Shown: positions 27,001 to 33,054 of the stretch, in pieces
How the letters are laid out: each line of letters starts with the position of its first letter
Numbering within the stretch: position 1 is the stretch's first letter
Assembly (NCBI GenBank): GCA_963922205.1
Contig: CAWUHX010000337.1
Span: 124,001-188,000, forward strand
Reading direction: 5' to 3'
Source of the DNA: Romanomermis culicivorax
Lineage: Eukaryota > Nematoda > Enoplea > Mermithida > Mermithidae
Length of the DNA stretch: 64,000 bases
The notes under the pieces: generated by a model
Told to the model about the DNA's origin: nothing
Databases searched by the model: none
What the model saw: only the letters and a program-made list of their open reading frames with translations
Program-made: the position numbers and the translations under genes

Positions 27001-29662
27001 GACGGGTGCTGACTTCCACAACTTTTGCACGGATGGAGCTTTTTTAATGCGGATTGCTGTATTAAAATGCCCTGTTTATCTTTAACTAAAGGCCAAATTT
27101 TACGCTCCTAGCATTTACGGTTACTGTGAAAACAGAAATTTAGTAAAGGTCGTCATTTTTCAAAAAGTAAAAATTGTAAAATTAAAGTAAAAGTTGTCCT
27201 ATTGTGAGAAAAGTTTTGTAAAGCTTTTTATATACAATGATACTTCAAAAGTCACCCAGATTTGTAAATTACACGTAATTTAAAGTCAGCAACTTCTTGT
27301 TTCAATATAGGCCAAATTTCGCCAAAATCAAGAGGTTTTATTTTGAAATTGGAAAAAAAGGAAAATCAAAACATAATCAATTCTGTCATTGACCAGATCT
27401 AAAAACGATTGAAATTATTGGTGAAACAGAATGTAGGACACATTACAATGGTTCTCTTGTAGTTTCCAGATGTTATATGATTCTCATGGTTGGATCTATT
27501 GTACTGTTCTGTTGTAAAACATGTTGATTTTCTCAATTTTTGTCAATTTTCCAAAATTTGTTTGCAAAAAACCGACGTTTAGTATTTTCGACTCTAGTCA
27601 ATCAATATACGAGAAATTTGGCTGAAACTTTGCAGTTTTTGTGCCAAATGTTTGACCCATCCACGGCAGAAAACCGCATTGAAAAAGCTTTCCCCGTTTT
27701 AAAGCTATGAAAGTCAGTACCGGTCGCCTTTTTTTGGCTCACCCTGTATACCCTTTAAGACGGAGACAGTAATTTACTACAGTACTGAATGAAAAATGTA
27801 AAAACAAAGAATAAAAGTAATGAGAGAGTGGACGAACAATGAGATATAAAAAGAAAAAAATGAGAAAAACAAAAGACTATGAAAACAAAAATAAAACATA
27901 TTATATAAAGAATACGAAACGAAAGAAGTAAAGAATAGCGGAATAAGGAAAAGAGGAAAGGAACGAAAGCTGGGAAAAAATACTCCGTAGTGGAAAAATG
28001 TATCGACATGAACTTCTCCAGTGTCATAACAAATGTGGAGAATCAGCATTTTCGAACTGAAATATAGTTATTTTTCAAATTATTTCATTCCTGTTTTTTT
28101 AGGTTGCTGTGATCTAATGTTTCTGCGCTCTAATGTCCCTGCACTCTAATGTCCGTGCTCTATTATCCTGAGCACTAATGTCTCGGTACCATCATATTTA
28201 TTTTGTATTTAATATACTTGTTTGCACCATTTATTTGAGAAAAAATTCTCTTCTATATTTCATGGCATAAAAATCCCAAAGAAACGAAAATTCTGGTGAC
28301 GTTAGCCGGGATTCTGCTTGGGGTCAGTCAGAGGCCCTGGGTCAAGACCCCCAGCAAATCCCCAGGAACCTGTATGTTGTTCCTGGGGGTTTGCTGGGGT
28401 TCTGACCCCAGGCTTCTGGCTGACCCCCCTATTGAGTCTGATCGTCAACAGAACTTAATATGAACTTACATAAGACGATGCGTTGTTTAGTTGACGAGAA
28501 TTGTTCATTGCAGATGGAACTCTGTTTGTCGATGTCATCAAAAACTTCATCCAGTAAAATTTGATTGTTAGATGGTCTCACGTTTGGTAAAGCCCGCAAC
28601 TTCGGGCGGCTGTTTTCCAAAGGTTTTTCATCGCACAATCGTCGTAGAGTATGAACCATTTGGCCCGTCGCCAGTAGAATGCTCACTCGATTTTTGCGTG
28701 GTCGAGCTGTTTCAGTTTTAGACAAGAAATTGATTAATTGATCGACCAAAAAAGTTTGTTTTTCGAAAGTGGATTTCGTCGTGGCCAAATTCTGCAATTT
28801 ATTGCTTTCGTTGAACCACGAAACGTCCAAAACGATGAACCAATCGGCGGGCCCATTTTCCAAGCAATGTTTTTCTTTGGCGCTAGTTTCTAGGGGGTCG
28901 CACATTTTATTCGTGCTAAAATATCATTGACAAATTCATTCATAGAGAAACCTCGTAGCTTTTCCAGTGGAAGTACAGTGCGGTTCAAAAACTATTTTGT
29001 AAAGTTTGATTTTTCAAAAAAATTGATCAACTTTGAATTAAGTTTATTCAATCAATACTGAGCCGATTACAGCATGCTTTGTACCATTTGGTAGATTATT
29101 CATTTTCCTACAAACTGGTGTATATTTTCAGCAAATTCAAATCACGGGTCTCCACTTATTAACCTAAAACTACTATGCAACACTTCTGGTGCATTTTCTT
29201 TCATTAATTACCTTGAATACCTATTATACTGTGAATATCTAACTTGAGAATTTATGATTATTTACCGAAGTCGTGGAAAGAGATTTTCAGCTAATCCACT
29301 CACCGCTTATAGACGAGAAATTTTCTTAATTCACTACAGTAATAAGCTTTACTAGTTCTTTCTTTGTTTTGGAACTTGCTTTCATGAGCATCCATGCATC
29401 GATCATTTCAAATTAAACAGAATACGGCTTATGTTAACGCAACTATGATGCGCCACAAAATCAGTGTGTTTGTAAAATCTACTACAAATTGCTGACGTCA
29501 AATCTTTCTTATAGTGTTATTGGCTCTGCGACTTTTTCCCGAGACGTAAAAATACTGAAGAACTGCTTACATAGGCTCTGACTCGGGTAACCCATTGGAA
29601 TTAATAAAGCGCGGTATGGCGACCAAGCTACAGATAGCAATCGTCCAGAAACTGATCTTCAT
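8605..29662 (-). CDS. single-pass membrane protein with vWA-like and TSP1-like domains (six exons)
   Basis: Six exons on the minus strand join in phase into 547 codons plus stop: 29662-29571, 28915-28470, 13204-13108, 12482-12144, 10680-10478, 9071-8605. All junctions have GT donors and AG acceptors, and all five split codons close correctly. Residues 1-23 look like a signal peptide. Residues 55-255 resemble a von Willebrand A fold (hydrophobic FIVLDVS strand, later RVSILLATG, QRIVLYIAQ and QVYFIVLS strands). The MIDAS motif is only partial: D61-x-S63, then F instead of S. A Cys-rich stretch follows, then a TSP1-like module (W343..W346S.C349 to QRRC380), a membrane helix near 400-422 and a basic Ser-rich cytoplasmic tail of about 125 residues. 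Such a protein would act at the cell surface in adhesion; that role is inferred. I do not recognise an orthologue. Confidence 0.85.
10478..10680 (-). CDS. vWA gene exon 5 (TSP1-like)
   Basis: Acceptor TTTTCAG before 10680, donor G|GTGAGG after 10478. The GWLEWSVC start and EEQRRC end follow the thrombospondin type 1 pattern, though the spacing between Cys residues is longer than usual. Confidence 0.8.
12144..12482 (-). CDS. vWA gene exon 4 (end of vWA, Cys-rich stretch)
   Basis: Acceptor TTTACAG before 12482, donor GTAAGT after 12144. It encodes the last vWA strand (QVYFIVLSRS) and a Cys-rich segment with SCACLWSEDCGTSNSS. Confidence 0.85.
13108..13204 (-). CDS. vWA gene exon 3
   Basis: A 97-bp exon between acceptor TATGCAG and donor GTCTGT. 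It encodes IAQNAPDEDKYFAKARTI and more. The phases on both sides fit exons 2 and 4 (T|AT and AG|A), which is the main support for this small exon. Confidence 0.8.
13205..16095. other. intron 2 of the vWA gene, part left of element 2
   Basis: Non-coding. The open frames here (for example near 14507-14806 and 15620-16065) lack splice support and recognisable motifs. A G-rich run lies at 15027-15061. CACCATACATGCACAA at about 14999 recurs at about 44424, also beside G-rich sequence, which suggests a dispersed repeat family. Confidence 0.5.
15027..15061 (+). repeat. G-rich GGGGCC-type run, possible G-quadruplex
   Basis: Four G4 runs: one in CCGGGGCAG at 15027, then three in a GGGGCC-like series ending at 15060. 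This satisfies a simple four-run G-quadruplex pattern with one longer loop. It sits in the intron, on the non-template strand for element 2 but antisense to the host gene. Confidence 0.6.
16096..16670 (+). repeat. 5' LTR of element 2
   Basis: TG...CA ends (TGTCAAGG to CATAACA), length 575. A TATATATA box lies near 16594 and an AATAAA near 16628. The sequence just after it (AACTTGGCGACGC) is the primer-binding position. Confidence 0.95.
17025..23381 (+). CDS. Gag / envelope-like / protease / RT / RNase H polyprotein of element 2
   Basis: A 2118-codon frame. The first codons translate a T-rich tract that looks like a polypyrimidine stretch before an AG at 17080, so translation more likely starts after splicing or at the ATG at 17235. 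Capsid-like Gag spans residues 150-330. Three CCHC knuckles (C-x2-C-x4-H-x4-C) lie at 363-426, and an Asn/Gln-rich linker runs to about 520. A Cys-rich region with hydrophobic segments near 694-715 and 1227-1252 follows. Protease has DSG at 1348 and ILGTNFL. RT has YLDD at 1773, and RNase H has QTDAS near 1920 and ADALSR. The frame ends at 23379-23381 after a one-base change near 23370, before integrase. Finding an envelope-like region upstream of protease is not the usual errantivirus or retrovirus order. Confidence 0.92.
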   Translation: MFFFLSLFFVFFFSLDQSSGSDTEDTFLVQESEESFKSVFDQYNDIVENAQKSFSTPRQTRASSSKLKNKMSIDSDALEQVLKRTLHTIVYPMQQKLTSITDTLQETQQLMTPVNDRLDDLSGRFDNINLEEASEEIRRATLRINPLIALRPPPMFSGALGQNLEEWFVQFEHFMTLQGITPAQDNFRLAYLEANFSGAALASFRELKSSNAPPQTYDGYKNEMLHLYPIGRDSDLYQQHIYDRKQRFKETALEYVDDLKKIAASAFPDLNSNARHAIIKPIFLRGLQPTVREAIRFREFTDLSEATKAAAYAESQLARDNIDNHNATISNAVLHLETNKIRDLEEKLSNIQKQISKSNRRYCANCKTNMHSTEQCYYRNNNNNQRTNNGSQRPNCEICGRSNHGTNQCRSPCPNCGRTQHRTSQCRMPPRSGNIQNYNNYQSRGNQSQNQNFNYQNRNFNTQNRNSYAQNHNYNSQRNSNQLNKYANNQNRRFNNAVQQDENQDFYVFDSLDQDDPNLSSANQVHGSYFNNSNFLQTIQNDHSLESLCSELLCTCCYCPKHGAYSKSVQTRNEKSSGNLSRESDQQTKIDEKPQTILSPNQIAVDNLTVMLNSMEMDIESIEDKSVKDALEKHATNVKQTLSNLICGKLQLFSFSNFIHKQNSFQKNQPNHQFESNQSQREAYPKNYDFNIQSFVLCFLIFLIYYPVFINSYHICGGSRSGHAVYLPKNIICEPPKQLIKPYLMNISIFVPRNEPAYASAFKCSLRNRIICTNMGFFGSKGIVADKVRVSHVSIKQCNQAMRTKVYKDTRLIKKHDGLWTTNNTLHVNYKWCCSDICTTVENFVIEQGQVATWDGKLISSDLGDLGGCLATSGHCANEESIIVWDSRNFSNFCPFVYKNVYQAKISGNHVVIDEIQGAFVLTSSYRECPDHSHLLSTEQGVILQIKENYKSVNRTHSEIKQRNPDPVNSKLNYLEYRITQNEIENFKHVWLELCYYAQRYLDLIWQLLLFDPTLGIRAFLQRNDITAEFTGDALTVWPCKQIKVNKLYYDYRIGETCYKYLPVQVEKTVFFVTPGGQDLIQSSPVVDCNHHMIGIFKQNKTWITNSGPVHVSSMSLQLIWKGDHKLFQFNTPAVFHDQIAQAPINYVFLRHYIFKTRKLENVLNNVVNYTSSLSLQPKRILKILSGTTDGISNTAKGLGNAFEHVVDKEAEVISHAFNGFLKAPIQLLLNTLIIIGIIIVIAYVAYLFLIYYKRKRNKQIIPSIEESQPTFSDALLQLAQIQSKNKKKQQKLKKSKRKWIVKFNKQRNNVDLESQNESINVLFEAPKRTPHANFKIDGMLWANTLIDSGAVYSLLDADVAKRIKNLHLFPSKATPIAANRKPIKILGTAFITVSTHDISETIQVQVQENCTAELILGTNFLNRFRAVEFNWENSYIRFREAKIPCEGMLFNPPQNRGAIILDDIVKLEPKSIHLLSVPISKQYQSCTDDIIFEPKLLKQHHVYAAASVNRILNGHIPIQILNPNKYSIKLYPGMCIGEVKCYKPDQQTVASNKRPETGNKTINRAWILNNVNISKILTETDRDQLVDLLQKFPNLYADSGKDTGSTLLLEHHIDTGDSKPIRKYPFRTSPKEKQIIINEVKALQSRNIIRKSISPYSTNSVIVPKKDGSYRFCCDFRALNQITKKDVYPLPRIDDSLDILNGMKFFTTLDQANAYWSIPIAEEDREKTAFMTPIGLYEFNNLPFGLCNAPASFQRLMDILLSGLQWSSCLVYLDDILVFGETHSHMLERLKEVLTRLETGGMKLRLNKCKFSYPEIEYLGYKISAEGITPDTRKLEAVANIRPPKTIKQLKSFLGLISYYRKFIKNCAQICHPLNCLLKKGSKFYWGEEQNKAFDTLKHKLVKPPILSHPDFTKPFILQTDASNEGIGGVLGQIQNDGKEHAIAFASRKLKDAERNYPITEQETLAVVEFTKLFGPYLFQHEVIVQTDHTAVKSVLEKANPSGRIARWGLALADFKLNIQPRKGSANANADALSRLPNPNATPFFDIETDPEEKGQVNLINHTQSDLKTLQKEDPNLFPIINYLEANPSETYQTYILKDKILCKQVDGQNKVVVLKF
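19095..20910 (+). other. envelope-like glycoprotein region inside the element 2 polyprotein
   Basis: Residues about 690-1295 of the polyprotein. It opens with a hydrophobic segment that could serve as a signal or anchor, then about 500 residues with many Cys (an adjacent CC pair near 19520), several N-x-S/T sites, a membrane-proximal Gly/Thr-rich stretch, and a second long hydrophobic helix followed by a KRKRNK stop-transfer run. This is the layout of a type I viral glycoprotein. I do not recognise its family. It is in frame with Gag and protease, with no stop, so it would be made as part of one polyprotein unless spliced or cleaved. Element 1 keeps the second helix and the following motif at the same place before its protease. 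Other possibilities are a non-fusogenic membrane anchor or a captured host ectodomain. Confidence 0.7.
23372..24595 (+). CDS. integrase of element 2
   Basis: This frame starts where the polyprotein frame is lost and runs to TAG at 24593-24595; the first ATG is at 23543, inside the zinc domain. HHCC is present (H...H then CEFCETC). The core has IGVDCVGPLPV, LQSDQGSNF and the glutamate in NGEVERVNQTL, so the DDE triad is intact. A GPY-like motif (FDGPYKI) marks the Ty3/gypsy C-terminal domain, followed by an acidic and Asn-rich tail without a chromodomain that I can see. The offset from the polyprotein frame could be a recent single-base loss or a recoding site; the sequence around 23365-23375 shows no obvious slippery heptamer. 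Confidence 0.9.
   Translation, partial: EILKKLIIESYHNDPLAGHFGTKKTIQSIKRHYYWKSLPKDVQQYCEFCETCQKNKPLLKKIKASLKPIPVSGPFDRIGVDCVGPLPVTESGNRYIIVFIDYYTKYVEAFPTQDITAEITAKLFVTQIVCRHGAPIILQSDQGSNFTSKLMVEITKIFDTKKIHTSAYHPIANGEVERVNQTLITRIRMYIGENHGDWDQHLPYAIFATNINTNSTTGYSPFELLFGRNPRLPIDAAINFYPPLHYIDIDEYQCTVKKHFTEALTHIQNRIQKSQETYKETYDKNKRNIQYKVGELIWKESEVIKRGQIKKLRPIFDGPYKIITVNYPNIVIENKNKPLGHETIHVNRTKPCKPPFEENPESSMELNNSQQNDNETNDHEEENLRTRQIEHDHNLRKNRRQTRTFDL
24606..25180 (+). repeat. 3' LTR of element 2
   Basis: A 575-bp copy of 16096-16670 with about three substitutions. It ends CATAACA and is followed by the TTTG target copy. No strong purine tract precedes it. Confidence 0.95.
25185..26041. other. intron 2 of the vWA gene, right of element 2, with GC-rich run
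   Basis: Non-coding. At 25569-25622 there is a dense CCCGG/GGGCC run flanked by CAACCCTA twice. In reverse complement it resembles the AGGGTTATCCC-GGGG segment at 15017-15061 on the other side of element 2. Confidence 0.5.
26042..26799. mobile_element. TIR element copy A (mariner/Tc1-like ends)
   Basis: It starts CAGGGTGAGCCAAAAAAAAG and ends with the reverse complement GGCTCACCCTG. It has no transposase frame, so it is a non-autonomous (MITE-like) copy. The left flank is TATA. Confidence 0.8.
26980..27746. mobile_element. TIR element copy B (mariner/Tc1-like ends)
   Basis: The same terminal repeats as copy A and a clearly homologous body in the same orientation (for example GCGGATTGCTGTATTAAAATG against GCGGATTGCTGCATTAGAATG). 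The right flank is TATA. The 180-bp spacer between copies has no TA at either inner boundary. Confidence 0.8.
27750..28310. other. low-complexity A-rich / T-rich intronic sequence
   Basis: From 27780 to 27970 the plus strand is an A/G-rich run that produces long but meaningless Phe-rich frames on the minus strand. Near 28110-28180 there are several imperfect repeats of CTCTAATGTCC. Confidence 0.5.
28319..28428. repeat. long imperfect hairpin with G/C-rich arms
   Basis: Arms of about 48 bp at 28319-28367 and 28381-28428 are near-perfect reverse complements around a 13-base loop. They contain CCCCCAGCAAA and GGGGTCAG motifs. It lies about 40 bp inside intron 2 of the vWA gene, next to the donor. 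The GGGGGTCAGCC motif recurs near 44450 and 44750. Confidence 0.85.
28470..28915 (-). CDS. vWA gene exon 2 (vWA core)
   Basis: Acceptor TTTTAG before 28915, donor GTAAGT after 28470. It encodes residues 31-180, including ADWFIVLDVSWF and NRVSILLATGQ. The 15.3-kb intron that follows holds element 2. Confidence 0.85.
29571..29662 (-). CDS. vWA gene exon 1 (signal peptide)
   Basis: ATG at 29662, then 30 codons beginning MKISFWTIAICSLVAIP, a short basic start and a hydrophobic core as in a signal peptide. It ends AT|GTAAGC, and the split codon closes with C from exon 2. Confidence 0.8.
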
Positions 29663-29699
29663 CCCCGAACGTGCCGGTTCACCGAATGATGTATATTTA

Positions 29700-32600
29700 C
29701 GTGTAAAAAATTAATTGGAGTGAATTGGAGTGAGTATTTCTACAGAATGTGTGACAATAATGCAGTGTAAAGTTTTCTTCAAAGTGAGATCGTCGACCAT
29801 AAATGGTATTTTTAAAAGCCAGGAGATGAGGTAGTGTTGTTCCTACGAGGCGGAAAGAGCTTCTGGGAGGAATTTTTTAATTTGTTTAACCCTTCTTTGT
29901 CCTAGGTCAAAATTCAGTAATTTTTCTCTAAAATTCGCAATATTTTGATATTTTTGAGATATTCCAAGGCAGTATTTTTTATTGAATTCAGTTGTAGAAG
30001 ACAACCCGAATGATGCGTATGATTCTATGATTCGGGCGAAAATTTTTTCCTGTGCTATAGCATAAGGAATGTGTCCAAAGGCTCCGTCGGGTTCGATCTT
30101 TTATTTGAAGATATGGTTTTACAACAAATTACTATATTTCACATAAAAACCTTACGGTTTATGCACAATTTATGCAACAATCGTATCGTCCAATTTTTTT
30201 CTTTTTTTTGGTAAGCCTCTGAACCCAAAAAACAACAGGCTTTGAAGCGAAATCAGAATCCCATGACCACTCGAAACCATCGTGTTCTTAATTCAAAATT
30301 TTTTGGTTTCAAGAAACTGAAAGAATCCTAATAAAAACGATAAAATGCCCTTCCTACCTCAGGAACATTTTCGTCAGTTATTTGATTGTCACCCTAATCG
30401 ACTTGCTGATCATCATCCAATCGTGGAAGGATGGGATTCTCATCCCAATCGTAATCGTCAGCTCTCAAGTCATCGTCAGATTCTTCAAAAGATTCGTGTT
30501 TTGATTACAGCTGAACGTTTATATATAAATTCATGAATAAGTACAAAATTAGCGATTTTGACCATTTCAGGCAACAAACATGGAAGCTACTTGAGGAAAA
30601 CAAAAGAATCAAATGAGCACAAGGTTGAATGACTTTTTGGATGTATTGTCCACATCCCTATTATATTAGAATGATTCCCTTTCAACCTCCGGAGCACAGC
30701 ATTTGCATGGCTCGACATTGTAGAGTGACAAATTACTTGCTATACGAAATGATCTTAAGTTCACGGCCACCAGCCAGATTCGACTCTTGGCATCATCAAA
30801 ACTTTTCAAATCGATATAACAATAATCATTCCTGAGATAACGAATATTTAATAACGTTTGGATGTATCCGATGTCATAAGCTTCAACTAATATGCAGTTC
30901 CAGCCAAGCTGCATGCTAGAATTCAAAATCCAATGAACTTCGGGATCAGAGCAAAAATTTTTTTGTCGAACAGCATCTACTCTAAATTCGGTATGACAAT
31001 CGATACAGTAGGACGATTGTTATTTACATTTACGTGGTAAAATCGACCCTATAAGCTCTTTTCCCTCATTTTCGTCATTAAAATTGCGTTAAAATCGTCG
31101 TATTATCCTTTCAAACATTGAAAACGTAAAATTATGCAGAAAATTCGACAGGGATGCACATAAGATGGTTCTCATCGAATTTTATCAAATTTTCATAGTT
31201 CTGCCAACCCAAAAATCCATCGGAATGTCGGAAATTTTCGAGAAATTCAAAACGAAAAAAAATTTGATAAGAGATTATAACAGATAAAAAATCATTCTGA
31301 TGCGAAATGGATGTGCTTTCTGACAGCATTGGCCGAAGATTTTTGCGTATTGGCCCAGAGCGTGAGAAATAAGAAAGTCCGAAAAAAACCCAAAAAATCG
31401 ACACTGGGAGTGTAAATTCGGCTTTGTGACTGTTGTCTACTAACCATATAATGAACTCGAATCGTATCTTATTTTGAAGCGCAAAGCCTTGGAGGTCGAA
31501 TCCTAAAAAAGCACACTTTTTCATAAAAAATTGAATGAGACTGATGTCATTAATTTTTTCCTTATTGTATAACGATGCGTTAAGGGTTAAACGTCGCATG
31601 AAAGGCAACCAACATTGTGGCAAAAGTCAGTGTGACTGTCATTATTAGTTGGATTATTGAGAAGAGATATATTTTTATGTCATTATTTTGTTGTAGTATA
31701 TTAAATACAACGTTCCTGCCATCATGGACATTTACGATTGGATTAATGTAGAAGAGGGAATGCAAGTTATAGCTACGGGTTCCTTAGAGTGCAGGCCCTG
31801 CATGCAAGTTCACATTTAGGACCCAATTCTCTTTGGCCCTCCATGGGATTACCGGTTGGTGGGGAGTCTACGAGCTCAGAGGGTGTTATTTGGGTCATCT
31901 AAAGTTCAGCAGAACTGTATCGGGTGATCATTCTGTTGAGACTGGAATAGACTAAACTTGTGCACCCTAATTGTACATAAGGACCCGTCCTGTATAGGTT
32001 AGAGGTTGTGGAATGACGTTTAAGATTAACTAAAGTCCCATTTCAACATGGAACCTTCTTTTGTCATACCTTAAGTCACTGAATGCAGTTTAATCCAATG
32101 TTGCTTACACTCTTACACTGACAGTTTGACCTTAATTTGGTGACAAAATTCGTAGGTCATGAGCATCTTCCAAAATATAAGGTTCAACGTGACTCTAGGA
32201 GGAGAGAATTTTTCCAATTGCGTCAAACGTTGACGGAATCGTCACGCGGCATTCCTTTCTGTCTCTGTTCGTTTTTCGTCCTAGAACAAAACATCGTTCT
32301 TCATCCTAGATCCCAGAACAAAACATCGTTCGACGTGTCACTGTCGATGGGCTCGTAGTGAAACGTGCCTCATAAAGAGAAACGTGCTTTTGCTTTCCAA
32401 TCGGCAACAGGCGTTTTTTTGTTTGCAAGCACTATTTCACTGGAATAATTGATGGAGAAAATTTTGACAATTTCGCTTCTAAAATGGGCAAAAAATCTTT
32501 ATTAATGATCGTTGGTGAGGACGCCAATTGGCAATGTTCTTGTTATTTGGATAGAAAATGGTATGTTGCGATTGTTTGGAGTATTTCGTCACTCAAGATT

Positions 32601-32940
32601 CGTCCTTTTTGCTCTTCCCTTTCATCTGTTGTTTTCTCTAACTCTTGCTCTTTAGAAACATATATATAGGAGGAAAATTCCTTTCCAAGTTTTTAACCAG
32701 GTGTAGAAAATCGGCTGCATCTGCTCATCTCTTTCTTTCTTGAGGACATAATTCAGGTTCGGAAATTTTTTGCCGCTTAAGAAAAAGAAATAATGATTAA
32801 TATTTCGATTTGTTCGACGACATTTGGTGGTCTTTTATATATAATAGGTCGCTAATTTCGTTATTGGAATAAAGCGCGCGAATTCCTTTCGTGTATTGGA
32901 AAGAACGCCAGGATTTAGAGAGCTAAAAACTTGTTCATTT
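29700..32940. other. intergenic region between divergent vWA and globin genes
   Basis: No gene supported. A 163-codon minus-strand frame at 31132-31623 has no recognisable motif and no splice context. At 32280-32325 there is a short duplication of GAACAAAACATCGTTC. The region presumably holds the 5' control sequences of both divergent genes; I see no specific element. Confidence 0.5.
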
Positions 32941-32941
32941 T

Positions 32942-32947
32942 TTCCAG
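32942..32947 (+). promoter_or_regulatory. candidate trans-splice acceptor of the globin gene
   Basis: The run CATTTTTTCCAG ends at 32947, 39 bp before the globin ATG. No upstream exon fits the phase, so it may receive a spliced leader. It could also be the acceptor of a non-coding first exon. Confidence 0.45.
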
Positions 32948-32986
32948 AAGCTAAACTTCATACATATATACGTTTCTTACAACGAT

Positions 32987-33054
32987 ATGGCGCCCAAAGA
33001 TTTGATGGCAAAAATTCAAATTAACGTAGCCAATGGCGGAGAACTTTTCAAATA
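32987..33054 (+). CDS. globin exon 1
   Basis: ATG in good context (ACGATATGG), 22 codons plus two bases, donor TA|GTAAAT. The split codon TA|C gives Tyr23, which restores the [11 protein letters not shown] globin motif. That fit supports the exon despite its short length. Confidence 0.75.

Noticed and set aside
27755-28049. Phe/Ser-rich overlapping frames on the minus strand
   Set aside because: They are translations of a low-complexity A/G-rich run.
31132-31623. A 163-codon minus-strand open frame
   Set aside because: No motif, no splice context, AT-rich codons with many Phe and Ile; length alone does not support a gene.
32484-32515. ATG with MGKKSLLMIV followed by a GGTGAGG donor, considered as globin exon 1
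   Set aside because: Its phase does not match the exon at 32948-33054, while the ATG at 32987 fits and restores the globin motif.
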